A stretch of DNA of 64,000 nt from contig NZ_CP100400.1 of the NCBI RefSeq assembly GCF_024218795.1, forward strand, positions 1,798,001 through 1,862,000, read 5' to 3'. Origin of the DNA: Halorussus aquaticus. Lineage in GTDB: Archaea; Halobacteriota; Halobacteria; Halobacteriales; Haladaptataceae. The notes under the pieces are model-generated. The model did not search any database. It saw only the letters and a list, made by a program, of their open reading frames with translations, and was not told where the DNA came from. The position numbers and the translations under genes are program-made. This document shows, in pieces, positions 1-7,516 of the stretch (positions within the stretch are counted from its first letter, which is position 1; each line of letters begins with the position of its first letter).

Positions 1-266
1 GCGCGGACGGCGGGTTCGACCAGCGAACGTTCGAGCGCGGCGTGGAGGGCGAGACCCGGTCCTGCGGGACGGGCGCGGTCGCCATCGGCGTCGCGGCCCG
101 ACGACTCGGACGGACCGACGAGGACCCCGTGTCCGTCTTCCCGCCGGGCGGCGAACTCGAAGTCGGCTTCCGGAACGGGCGGGCGACGCTCACCGGTCCG
201 ACCGAGCGCGAGTTCGAGGGCGAGGTCGCCTCCACGCCGGAACCGCGGCGCGTCTCGGAAGCATGA
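1..266 (+). CDS. dapF: Diaminopimelate epimerase, C-terminal part (5' end outside window)
   Basis: Interconverts LL- and meso-diaminopimelate in lysine biosynthesis. The gene enters from the left edge and the reading frame has codons starting at base 3. The visible 87 residues contain the family's second catalytic cysteine in the motif E-T-R-S-C-G-T-G, preceded by the usual R-T-F-E-R-G-V-E-G segment, and end in the typical strand-rich C-terminus. The stop codon overlaps the start of the following dapE-like gene by four bases (ATGA), so the two are probably translationally coupled. Identification is firm although most of the protein lies outside the window. Confidence 0.93.
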   Translation, partial: ADGGFDQRTFERGVEGETRSCGTGAVAIGVAARRLGRTDEDPVSVFPPGGELEVGFRNGRATLTGPTEREFEGEVASTPEPRRVSEA

Positions 267-1378
267 GCTTCGACCCCGTCGAGTTCCTCGAAGCGGCGGT
301 GCAGACGCCCTCCCACGAGGACGTGACCGAAATGCGCGACCTGCTCGTGGAGACGCTCGAATCCGCGGACGCCGACTGCGGGGTCGAGGTAGACGACGCC
401 GGGAACACCGTGGCGGTCCGGGACTCGGGCCGCGAGGGACCACACGTCGTCCTCAACACTCACATCGACACCGTGCCGCCCCACGTCGAGTTCGAGCGGG
501 TCAGCGGCGGTGGCGGCGCTGACGGCGGAGGCGATATCGTCCGCGGCCGGGGGTCCTGCGACGCGAAGGGACCGCTGGCGGCGCTGCTCGCGGCCTTCCT
601 CGGGACCGCCCCCGAGCACGGCCGCGTGACCCTCGCGGTCACGCCGGACGAGGAGACGAACTCGACGGGCGCGGCCGCCCTCGACTTCGACCCGGCCCCG
701 GACGCCGTCGTCGTGGGCGAACCCACGGAACTCGACGTGTGCAACGCCGCCAAGGGCCGGTTTCAGGCGACCGTCACCGTCCGGGGTGCGAACGCCCACG
801 CCGCAGAACCGCAGTCCGGCGTCAACGCGGTCCGCGCGGCGGGCGACCTGCTGGCCGCGCTCGACGACTTCGGCGAGCGCGAGGACACCCCCGACCCCAG
901 TGCGCAGTTAGGTGCGCCGACGCTGACGCCGACGACAATCGAGGGCGGCACCGCGACGAATCAGGTGCCCGCGGAGTGTTCGTTCGTCGTAGACCGCCGG
1001 AGCGTGCCGCCGGAGACCGCCGAGGGGTTCCGGTCGGCGCTGGCCGAACATCTCCGAGAGCGCGCCCCGGCGGCGGTCGGCGTCGAAGTGGCGCTGGCCG
1101 AGCGCGACACCCCGTTTCTGGCGGCGTTCGAGACGCCCGAAGACGACCCGGTCGTCCGGGCGCTCCGGGAGGCCAGCGGCGGCGCGGTCCGGCCGTTCGG
1201 TGCCGCGACCGAGGCGTCGTACTTCGCGCAGGTCGCGCCGACGGTCGTGTTCGGGCCGGGGTCGCTGGCCGACGACGAGGGCGCGGTGGCCCACTCGCCC
1301 CGCGAGTACGTCCGCCTCGCGGAGGTCGAGCGCGCTGGCGAGGCCGTCGAAGCGACGCTGGCGACGCTACTGTGCTGA
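263..1378 (+). CDS. dapE: M20 family metallopeptidase, probably succinyl-diaminopimelate desuccinylase
   Basis: A zinc-dependent M20 amidohydrolase of 371 residues. Visible metal-site motifs are N-T-H-I-D-T-V-P near residue 70, G-R-G-S-C-D-A-K-G near 95, the catalytic pair in T-P-D-E-E-T near 127, G-E-P-T near 152 and A-H-S-P-R near 347. The middle holds the dimerisation domain. M20 members include DapE, ArgE and LysK, which are hard to separate by sequence alone. The four-base overlap with dapF is the reason for preferring DapE, which would release diaminopimelate from its succinyl form in lysine synthesis. All expected ligands are present, so it should be active. Confidence 0.82.
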   Translation: MSFDPVEFLEAAVQTPSHEDVTEMRDLLVETLESADADCGVEVDDAGNTVAVRDSGREGPHVVLNTHIDTVPPHVEFERVSGGGGADGGGDIVRGRGSCDAKGPLAALLAAFLGTAPEHGRVTLAVTPDEETNSTGAAALDFDPAPDAVVVGEPTELDVCNAAKGRFQATVTVRGANAHAAEPQSGVNAVRAAGDLLAALDDFGEREDTPDPSAQLGAPTLTPTTIEGGTATNQVPAECSFVVDRRSVPPETAEGFRSALAEHLRERAPAAVGVEVALAERDTPFLAAFETPEDDPVVRALREASGGAVRPFGAATEASYFAQVAPTVVFGPGSLADDEGAVAHSPREYVRLAEVERAGEAVEATLATLLC

Positions 1379-1538
1379 GTCGGGTAGCCGTCCCGACCGT
1401 TGGTTTTCTGAGTTAACACCGGCCATCGAGTTTCGAGGCCAGTTACCGGTATCTCTGCGACCGGGCCTCCTTCGTCCGCTCCGCTTCCGTCACCGATACG
1501 TCCGACTCGGTGAGTCGTCCGGAGGTCCGGAAGAGTCA

Positions 1539-1593
1539 TTATTGCAATAACACTAGTAGTTAATTATATTTCTCAGGGGAGTGAATGAGGTGG
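1539..1593 (+). promoter_or_regulatory. Promoter, 12-bp palindrome and ribosome-binding site of the Tat-exported orphan
   Basis: A short AT-rich island in otherwise GC-rich DNA. It holds a perfect 12-bp palindrome TTATTGCAATAA at 1539-1550, an AT-rich TATA-like element around 1561-1570 (TAATTATATT), and a GAGGTGG Shine-Dalgarno-like stretch at about 1587-1593, seven bases before the ATG at 1600. The ribosome-binding site supports 1600 over the in-frame upstream ATG at 1585. The palindrome lies just upstream of the TATA element, a position used by activators or repressors in haloarchaea; the bound protein is unknown. Confidence 0.5.
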
Positions 1594-1599
1594 CGTAGC

Positions 1600-2643
1600 A
1601 TGACAGACGATTCGTCTCACTCGAACTGTACCGACCGTCGAACGTTCCTGCGCGCGACTGGCGTGGCGCTAACCGGCGCGACGGTTACCGCGGGCGCGGC
1701 GTCCGCTCGCGGTCCGCCCGAGAGCGACGCCCACGTCGCCAAGGCCGACTTCTCGAACGGTATCTCCACCGACCGCATCGAGGAGGTCCGTCGGACCGCT
1801 CGCGCGGAGTACAACGCCCGCGGCGGCGACTTCGACGTAACGCCCGCCGTCTCGAACCCGGACCCCGAGGACGGCACCATCGTCTCGTACTCCTACAAGA
1901 TCGACGCGAACGGCGTTCCCCGCCAGTACACCGGCGTCGCGGGCGACGCCAAGTCGGCCGCGAAACTCCACGGGAAGGCCGCCCGGCGCGCCACGGCATT
2001 CGACCGCACCTCGACCGCCACCGCGGACGGTGTCGCGACCCAGAGCGCCTCGTGGAACGACGTGCTTCACGACGAGGCCGACTTCTGCTCGGACCCCTAC
2101 GGATGCGTCACGAACAACCTCGACCTCAAGCAGTTGGACGGCGACGGCGACTCTGCGCAGGACGCCTACGCCGTCAAGCACTTCTTCGTGATGGAACCCG
2201 GCACGCAGAAGTACGACTCCGGATGGGTCAACGACGTCGGCGAACCAAAACACGACTGGAGCCAGAACGACATGGGCAACGCCGACCTCGACGAGTACGA
2301 CCCGCTCGGAACCCACGACGGGAGCCAGAGCATCAAGGTCTCGGTCGGGACGAGCGGCGCGTCGCTCGGGTGGAGCTACACCCAGCCAGCGGTCACGACC
2401 ATCGACGAGTCGAGTCCGAGCGGCAACTACGCGACGTGGAACGAGGAGTTCAACACCGACGCCGCCCGCCGGAACACCAACGGCATGAAGCCCGGTAGCT
2501 CCTGCTGGATAGACCAAGAGGCCACCGGGAGCGGCCAGTACGACCTGATGGACCTCGTCTCCAAGGGGACCTTCTACGATGGCGGGTGGAGTTCGGACAC
2601 CTACTACCTCAAGCACACGTTCCACCTCAAGGTGAACTACTGA
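1600..2643 (+). CDS. Tat-exported protein of unknown function
   Basis: A 347-residue secreted protein. A twin-arginine signal is clear: D-R-R-T-F-L-R at about residues 12-18, then a hydrophobic alanine-rich stretch and a probable cleavage near A-S-A-R (residue 36). There is no lipobox cysteine, so it is probably released or wall-associated. The mature part is rich in Asp, Ser, Thr, Trp and Tyr, suggesting a beta-rich fold, and has three cysteines, two in D-F-C-S-D-P-Y-G-C and one near the C-terminus. I recognise no enzymatic motif. It is flanked by intergenic DNA on both sides and looks like a single-gene unit with its own AT-rich promoter. Function unknown. Confidence 0.75.
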   Translation: MTDDSSHSNCTDRRTFLRATGVALTGATVTAGAASARGPPESDAHVAKADFSNGISTDRIEEVRRTARAEYNARGGDFDVTPAVSNPDPEDGTIVSYSYKIDANGVPRQYTGVAGDAKSAAKLHGKAARRATAFDRTSTATADGVATQSASWNDVLHDEADFCSDPYGCVTNNLDLKQLDGDGDSAQDAYAVKHFFVMEPGTQKYDSGWVNDVGEPKHDWSQNDMGNADLDEYDPLGTHDGSQSIKVSVGTSGASLGWSYTQPAVTTIDESSPSGNYATWNEEFNTDAARRNTNGMKPGSSCWIDQEATGSGQYDLMDLVSKGTFYDGGWSSDTYYLKHTFHLKVNY

Positions 2644-2677
2644 ACACGGCGGAATCGAACGGGTCCGCCTCCCACCC

Positions 2678-3118
2678 TCACCGAGTCGTCCAGAACACCG
2701 TGCGGCCCGGGAAGTGGTGGCGGCGGACGGCCTCGCTGACGACGACGATTCCGGCCAGCGCCATCGCTACCGCGCTCGCCCCGAACGTCGTCCGCCAGTT
2801 GAAGAACAGTCGTCGGGTGACGATATGGAGGTCGTCCCCGCGCTCCACTACCAGTTTCCCCTTCTTCTTGCGCGGACCCGGCAGGTCGCTCGGGTTCCGG
2901 ATCACGAGACGCTCGCCGTCGAGTACCCGGTCCACCGTCCGCCGGTCGCGCTCGGACAGGTCGTCGTAGGCGACGACCGACTCGGTGCCCTCGGGAATCG
3001 TCGCGGCGGTCCCCTGCGACTGGACCTCGTACTCCAAGGCCCCGACGCCGACGACGAGTGCCCCGGTCAACAGGAGGATGCCGAGGAAGAAGAGACCGAA
3101 GTGGAGGGTATCGCTCAC
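2678..3118 (-). CDS. Small membrane protein of unknown function
   Basis: A 146-residue protein with a hydrophobic segment at about residues 8-30 and a second at about 112-130, separated by a charged loop containing P-G-P-R-K-K-K-G-K. The loop is probably cytoplasmic because of the lysine/arginine cluster. The gene is convergent with the Tat-exported orphan and lies 70 bp downstream of purB on the same strand. No known family is recognised. Acidic composition and good codon usage support it being real. Confidence 0.65.
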   Translation of the reverse strand: MSDTLHFGLFFLGILLLTGALVVGVGALEYEVQSQGTAATIPEGTESVVAYDDLSERDRRTVDRVLDGERLVIRNPSDLPGPRKKKGKLVVERGDDLHIVTRRLFFNWRTTFGASAVAMALAGIVVVSEAVRRHHFPGRTVFWTTR

Positions 3119-3188
3119 GACCCGGGAATGTATCTCGGATTATATATCGCTTTCGTCGGGAAGGACGTTCGGAGGTCCCCGGCCTTCG

Positions 3189-4574
3189 CTACTCGTCGTC
3201 CAGCGAACCGACCATCTCGCTGGCGACGCCCGTGTATCCCGCGGGCGTCAGGGCCAGCAGTTCCTCGCGGGTGGCCTCGTCCACGTCCAACTCCTCGAAG
3301 AGGTCCCGGAAGTCCGCCAGCGTCACGCGACGACCGCGGGTCAGGTCCTTGACGCGCTCGTAGGCGTCGTCGTGGCCCTCGCGCCGGAGGATTGTCTGGA
3401 CCGCCTCGCCGATGATTTCCGGGGTCGCTTCGAGGTCCTCGCGCATGACCTGCTCGTTGGGGACGACCTTCCCGAGTCCGTCCCGCAACTTGACGTAGCC
3501 GAGCAGGCAGTAGGCGAACGCCGCGCCGACGTTGCGCTTGACCGTCGAGTCCGAGAGGTCGCGCTGGAGTCGGGAACTGGTGACGTAGTCGCCGAGGAAC
3601 ACGAGGTCCGAGTTGGCCTTCGAGAGGTTGCCCTCGCTGTTCTCGAAGTCGATGGGGTTGACCTTGTGGGGCATGGTCGACGAACCGGTCTCGCCCTCGG
3701 CGGCGACCTGCCCGAGGTAGCGGTCGCTGACGTAGCGCCACGCGTCGCGGTCCAAATCGAGCAGGACGTTGTTCGCGCCCCGGAGCGCGTCGAACAGTTC
3801 CGCGAGGTCGTCGCAGGGGTTGACCTGCGTGGTCAGCGGGGCCTGCTCCAGTCCGAGTCCCGCGACGAACCCGCGGGCGAACGCGGGCCAGTCCACGTCG
3901 GGGTAGGCCGCGACGTGGGCGGCGTAGGTGCCCGACGCGCCCGCCATCTTGCCCTGTAGTCCGTCGCGGGCGTCCTTCACGCGACCGATTGCCCGGGCGA
4001 GTCGGGAGGCGAAGACGGCCATCTCCTTGCCGAACGTAGTCGGGGTCGCGGGTTGGCCGTGGGTCCGCGCGAGCATGGGCACGTCCGCGTACTCGCGGGC
4101 GAGGTCCGCGAGCGAGTCCCGAATCTCGCGGAGTTGCGGCAGGAGCACGTCCTCGACGGCCCCCTTCACCAGCAGGCGGTAGGCGAGGTTGTTCACGTCC
4201 TCGCTGGTCAGTGCGAAGTGAATCCACGAGGAGGCGTCCTGCGCGCCCTCCGGCAGGTTCTCGCGGACGAAGTACTCGACCGCCTTCACGTCGTGGTTGG
4301 TCGCCGCGTAGTCGCCGTACCCCTCGGTCTCGATTCGCTTGACGAGTTCGGCGTCCTCCTCGTCGAACGCCTCGTAGAGGTCCCGGAGGTGGTCCCGGTC
4401 CGCGTCGTCCAGTTGGAGCGGCGTCGCGTCGAGGTCGGCCAGCGCGACCAGATACTCCACCTCGACCCGAACGCGAGCGCGCATCAGCGCGGCCTCGCTC
4501 GCGTACTCGCGCAGGGGTTCGGTCCGACCGGCGTACCGGCCGTCCAGCGGCGACACGGCGTAGAGGGGATTCAT
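3189..4574 (-). CDS. purB: Adenylosuccinate lyase
   Basis: Catalyses two steps of purine synthesis, fumarate release from SAICAR and from adenylosuccinate. The 461-residue product begins N-P-L-Y-A-V-S-P-L-D-G-R-Y, the canonical PurB N-terminus, which decides for the ATG at 4574 over longer upstream readings. The fumarase/aspartase superfamily signature G-S-S-T-M-P-H-K-V-N-P is present in the C-terminal half, and the L-A-R-T-H-G-Q-P-A-T-P-T histidine motif about 100 residues before it. It is divergent from the purN-purH fusion across a 167-bp shared control region, in keeping with a common role in IMP and AMP synthesis. Confidence 0.96.
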   Translation of the reverse strand: MNPLYAVSPLDGRYAGRTEPLREYASEAALMRARVRVEVEYLVALADLDATPLQLDDADRDHLRDLYEAFDEEDAELVKRIETEGYGDYAATNHDVKAVEYFVRENLPEGAQDASSWIHFALTSEDVNNLAYRLLVKGAVEDVLLPQLREIRDSLADLAREYADVPMLARTHGQPATPTTFGKEMAVFASRLARAIGRVKDARDGLQGKMAGASGTYAAHVAAYPDVDWPAFARGFVAGLGLEQAPLTTQVNPCDDLAELFDALRGANNVLLDLDRDAWRYVSDRYLGQVAAEGETGSSTMPHKVNPIDFENSEGNLSKANSDLVFLGDYVTSSRLQRDLSDSTVKRNVGAAFAYCLLGYVKLRDGLGKVVPNEQVMREDLEATPEIIGEAVQTILRREGHDDAYERVKDLTRGRRVTLADFRDLFEELDVDEATREELLALTPAGYTGVASEMVGSLDDE

Positions 4575-4628
4575 GTGGAAATCTGCCCCGTCGGGCGGCA
4601 AAAGCGTGTCGGTCGAAGTCGTCACGGT

Positions 4629-4690
4629 CGTGCATACTACCGGCACCAAAACACCTTTGAATGCCAAAAATATGCTCATTCGTGCATACT
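4629..4690. promoter_or_regulatory. Direct repeats in the purB / purNH divergent control region
   Basis: The 10-base word CGTGCATACT occurs twice in the same orientation, at 4629-4638 and 4681-4690, 52 bp apart from start to start (about five helical turns). Each copy has a self-complementary TGCA core. The DNA between is AT-rich (CAAAAACACCTTTGAATGCC-like). A possible TATA element for purNH is near 4709-4717. The arrangement would suit a purine-responsive regulator acting on both genes, but this is inference; no regulator is identified. Confidence 0.4.
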
Positions 4691-4741
4691 CCTTCGGACG
4701 CAATCGCAATACATTTCTGCTGAGACGGCGCGGCTTCGAAC

Positions 4742-6367
4742 ATGACACGCATCGCTGGACTCGCCAGTAACCGCGGACGGAACCTGATGCACCTCGCCGA
4801 CCGGTCTCCCGGCGGCGCAGAAGTCGGCGTCGTCCTGACCAACGACCCGGACGCGCCCGTGCTGGAGGCCGCGGAGAAGCGCGGGATTCCCACGGAAGCC
4901 GTCGAGCGCGACGGCGACGAGTCGCGGCGCGACCACGAGGAGCGCGTCGTCGCGGCCCTCGCGGACTACGACTTCGACCTCGTCTGTCTCGACGGCTACA
5001 TGCGCATCCTCTCGGACGCGTTCCTCGACGAGACGCCCCTGACCCTGAACGTCCACCCCTCGCTCCTGCCGTCGTTCCCCGGCACGGACGCCCACGCGCA
5101 GGTCCTCGACGCCGACGTGAAGACCACGGGTTGCACGGTCCACGTCGTCACCGACGCCACCGACGGGGACGGCAACGTGGTCGAAGACGAGGTGGACGCC
5201 GGTCCGGTCGTCACGCAGGAACCGATTCCGGTGTACGAGGGCGACGACGAGAGCGACCTGAAAGAGCGCGTCCTCTACGAGGGCGAGTTCAAGGCCTACC
5301 CGCGTGCGGTCCGGTGGTTCGCCGAGGACAAACTGACTGTCGATGCGGAGGCGGGGTCGGTCCGCGTCGAGGGCGACGAGGACGGACAGTTCCCGGCCCG
5401 CCGCGTCGAGACCGCCGACCGCGCGGCCGACCTCCGGTACGGAGAGAACCCGCATCAGGACGCCGCGCTCTACGGCGACGCGACCTGCGAGGAGGCCAGC
5501 GTCGTGGACGCCCCCCAACGCAACGAGGGCGCGAAGGGGATGGGGTACAACAACTACAACGACGCCGACGCCGCGCTGAATCTGGTCAAGGAGTTCGACC
5601 GGCCCGCCGCCGCCGTCATCAAGCACACCAACCCCGCCGGATGCGCCACCGCGGACTCGCTCGCCGAGGCCTACGACCGGGCGCTCGCCACGGACGCCAA
5701 GAGCGCCTTCGGCGGCATCGTCGCGCTCAACCGCGAGTGCGACGGCGCGACCGCCGAGCAGATTATCGACTCGTTCAAGGAAGTCGTCGTCGCGCCCGGG
5801 TACACCGACGACGCCCTCGACACGCTCTTCGAGAAGGACAACCTGCGCGTGCTGGACGTGGGCCGCGAGGAGGCGTTCGGCGAAATCACCGAGACGACCA
5901 CCGAGAAGGACCTCGTCGGCGGCCGCCTCGTGCAGGAGCGCGACCTGCAGGCTCCGACCCGCGAGGAACTGGAGGTCGTCACCGAGAGAGAACCGACCGA
6001 CGACCAGTACGAGAGTCTGCTGTTCGCGTGGCAGACCATCAAGCACGTCAAGTCCAACGCCATCCTGTTCGCCGACGGCACCGAGACGGTCGGCGTCGGC
6101 GCGGGGCAGGTCTCCCGGGTGGACGCAGTAGAGATAGCCAAGATGAAGGCCGAGAAGGACGCCGAGGGCAAGTCCGCCGAGGGCGCAGTCATGGCCTCGG
6201 ACGCCTTCTTCCCCTTCCCGGACGCCATCGAGGCCGCGGCCGAGGCAGGCATCGAAGCGGTCATCCAGCCCGGCGGGTCCGTCAACGACGACGACGTCAT
6301 CGAGGCCGCCGACGAGCACGACATGGCGATGGTGTTCACCGGGAACCGGTGCTTCAGACACGACTGA
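4742..6367 (+). CDS. purNH: PurN-PurH fusion: GAR formyltransferase joined to AICAR formyltransferase domain
   Basis: A 541-residue bifunctional enzyme. Residues 1-200 are a PurN-type formyltransferase, with N-V-H-P-S-L-L-P-S-F-P-G and the later D-E-V-D-A-G-P-V-V motif. Residues from about 220 onward are the AICAR transformylase part of PurH, with Y-G-E-N-P-H-Q near 230, the catalytic K-H-T-N-P-A-G-C near 285, and S-N-A-I-L-F-A-D-G near 435. The N-terminal IMP cyclohydrolase (MGS-like) domain of bacterial PurH is absent, so the last ring closure must be done elsewhere, usually by PurO in archaea. Such fusions are known in haloarchaea. It is divergent from purB. Confidence 0.93.
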   Translation: MTRIAGLASNRGRNLMHLADRSPGGAEVGVVLTNDPDAPVLEAAEKRGIPTEAVERDGDESRRDHEERVVAALADYDFDLVCLDGYMRILSDAFLDETPLTLNVHPSLLPSFPGTDAHAQVLDADVKTTGCTVHVVTDATDGDGNVVEDEVDAGPVVTQEPIPVYEGDDESDLKERVLYEGEFKAYPRAVRWFAEDKLTVDAEAGSVRVEGDEDGQFPARRVETADRAADLRYGENPHQDAALYGDATCEEASVVDAPQRNEGAKGMGYNNYNDADAALNLVKEFDRPAAAVIKHTNPAGCATADSLAEAYDRALATDAKSAFGGIVALNRECDGATAEQIIDSFKEVVVAPGYTDDALDTLFEKDNLRVLDVGREEAFGEITETTTEKDLVGGRLVQERDLQAPTREELEVVTEREPTDDQYESLLFAWQTIKHVKSNAILFADGTETVGVGAGQVSRVDAVEIAKMKAEKDAEGKSAEGAVMASDAFFPFPDAIEAAAEAGIEAVIQPGGSVNDDDVIEAADEHDMAMVFTGNRCFRHD

Positions 6368-6642
6368 CCGCCAGCGAGTACGGACCGAAAGTTCGGGAGA
6401 GTCGGAGTAACCGCCGATTCCGCCCCGCCGACTACGCCACCGATTTCGCCCGACAGAACAGCCACCGTGGGTGGGAGAAAGGGACCGCTCGGTCGCGGGC
6501 TTTTGAAACAGTCTTCACCTCAACTGTCTCGTCGCAACTATCGGCACTCGGGCGTTTTTAGACGGGCGATGGTTCCGAAATAACAGTCCCGTCCTCCACG
6601 AGAGGACGAGATTCAAGTACGACCGACCCAAACCAACGCGTG

Positions 6643-7158
6643 ATGGGACTCGCAGACGACCCGAAAGTCAAACTGCTCGGCGGCGGGTTTCTGCTCTCGC
6701 TGTTCGCGCTCGTCAGCATCGTCGGGTTCGGACTCGTGGCCGCGCTCTCGGCGTTCGCCGCGCCCCCGGCAGGGACCCCGCTCGTCTTCGTCCTCCTCGA
6801 AGCCGTCGCGCCGTATCTCGTCGCGTCGGCGCTGGTGGGGATGCTCTCGTTCTTCCTACTCGTGGGGCTTACCGTCGCGGCGGTCCGGAGCGCCTCCGTC
6901 CCCCGCAACGACCGCCTCGCTCGGTTCGCCCGACTCCTCGAACGCTACTCCTCGGAGGCCCGACGCCTCGGGTTGTCCGAGCGCTTCGAACCGACGGCCG
7001 AGGAACGCATCGAGGCGCTCAAGCAGGAGTATGTAGACGGCGAGATAACCGAACTGGAGTACGAGCGCCGACTGCAGGAGTTGATGAACGAGGAGGGCGT
7101 CGAGGACGAGCGCGCCCGACACGAACCGACGCCGACCGAGTACGAGTTCGAGCGGTGA
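6643..7158 (+). CDS. Two-helix membrane protein with C-terminal SHOCT domain
   Basis: A 171-residue protein. Two membrane segments lie at about residues 10-38 and 50-80. The soluble C-terminal tail contains a SHOCT motif (about 125-155), seen as a run like E-E-R-I-E-A-L-K-x-x-Y-x-x-G-E-I-x-x-x-E-Y-E-R-R-L. SHOCT domains are short oligomerisation modules at protein ends. The ATG at 6643 is preferred over an adjacent GTG at 6640. The gene stands alone, 275 bp after purNH. A T-run at about 6555-6559 and an AT-richer stretch at 6610-6620 lie upstream. Confidence 0.8.
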   Translation: MGLADDPKVKLLGGGFLLSLFALVSIVGFGLVAALSAFAAPPAGTPLVFVLLEAVAPYLVASALVGMLSFFLLVGLTVAAVRSASVPRNDRLARFARLLERYSSEARRLGLSERFEPTAEERIEALKQEYVDGEITELEYERRLQELMNEEGVEDERARHEPTPTEYEFER

Positions 7159-7213
7159 GTCGTCTCGGCGCTCCTCTTCGAGGTGGCTGTTCTTTCGAGT
7201 GATACTTCGGCAC

Positions 7214-7284
7214 GCTGACGGTGCGCGGGGGTTGACGATGCGGCGAAGCTGACGGTGCGCTGGGGATGACGATGCGGCGAAGCT
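7214..7284. repeat. 34-bp tandem repeat, two copies plus start of a third
   Basis: Units at 7214-7247 and 7248-7281 begin GCTGACGGTGCGC and end GACGATGCGGCGAA. They differ at only two positions (G/T and T/A in the middle). The three bases GCT at 7282-7284 repeat the unit start. The unit length is not a multiple of three, which argues against a coding repeat. Confidence 0.9.
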
Positions 7285-7374
7285 AGCTACTGCTTGAGCC
7301 GAGGAGTACAGCGCCGCACCGAAACCGCACCGCGACCGCTCCGTGCCCGCACCGCGCCCCGAACCTCCCCGCGT

Positions 7375-7405
7375 GCGTCCGCGCTCGCACTGCGAGCGCA
7401 GACGC
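7375..7405. repeat. 15-bp inverted repeat with one-base centre
   Basis: The left arm 7375-7389 and right arm 7391-7405 are complementary except for one pair (7380/7400). The core is CGCTCGCA-C-TGCGAGCG. It lies about 110 bp upstream of the folate gene start. The near-zero loop makes a DNA cruciform or a dimeric protein site more natural than an RNA hairpin, but no function can be read from the sequence. Confidence 0.75.
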
Positions 7406-7516
7406 GGCGCATCCTGTGAACTGTGACACCGAGCGCGTCCCTCTCGACGGAGCGATTCGCCGACCCGGCGGTCCGGGTCCGACACTCTAAAGCGCGCCGC
7501 GTTTGTTCACGCAGAT

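Larger units (their letters stand above)
7159..7516. other. Non-coding spacer with 34-bp tandem repeat and long inverted repeat
   Basis: No gene is supported in these 358 bases. The left part holds two tandem 34-bp units, the middle has a loose series of C-C-G-C-A-C-C-G-C-like words (7316-7362), and the right part has a long inverted repeat at 7375-7405. The base composition is simple and repetitive, as in decaying or recombination-prone intergenic DNA. The promoter of the folate gene must lie in its last 100 bases; an AT-richer patch is at 7484-7506. Confidence 0.7.

Noticed and set aside
5131..6561. Long open frame of 476 codons overlapping purNH in another frame
   Set aside because: Product is extremely arginine-rich and non-acidic; a shadow of the high-GC purNH gene.
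7316..7362. Repeated CCGCACCGC words, considered as a CRISPR-like or short repeat array
   Set aside because: Words are short, irregular and without spacers of constant length; simple-sequence drift fits better.
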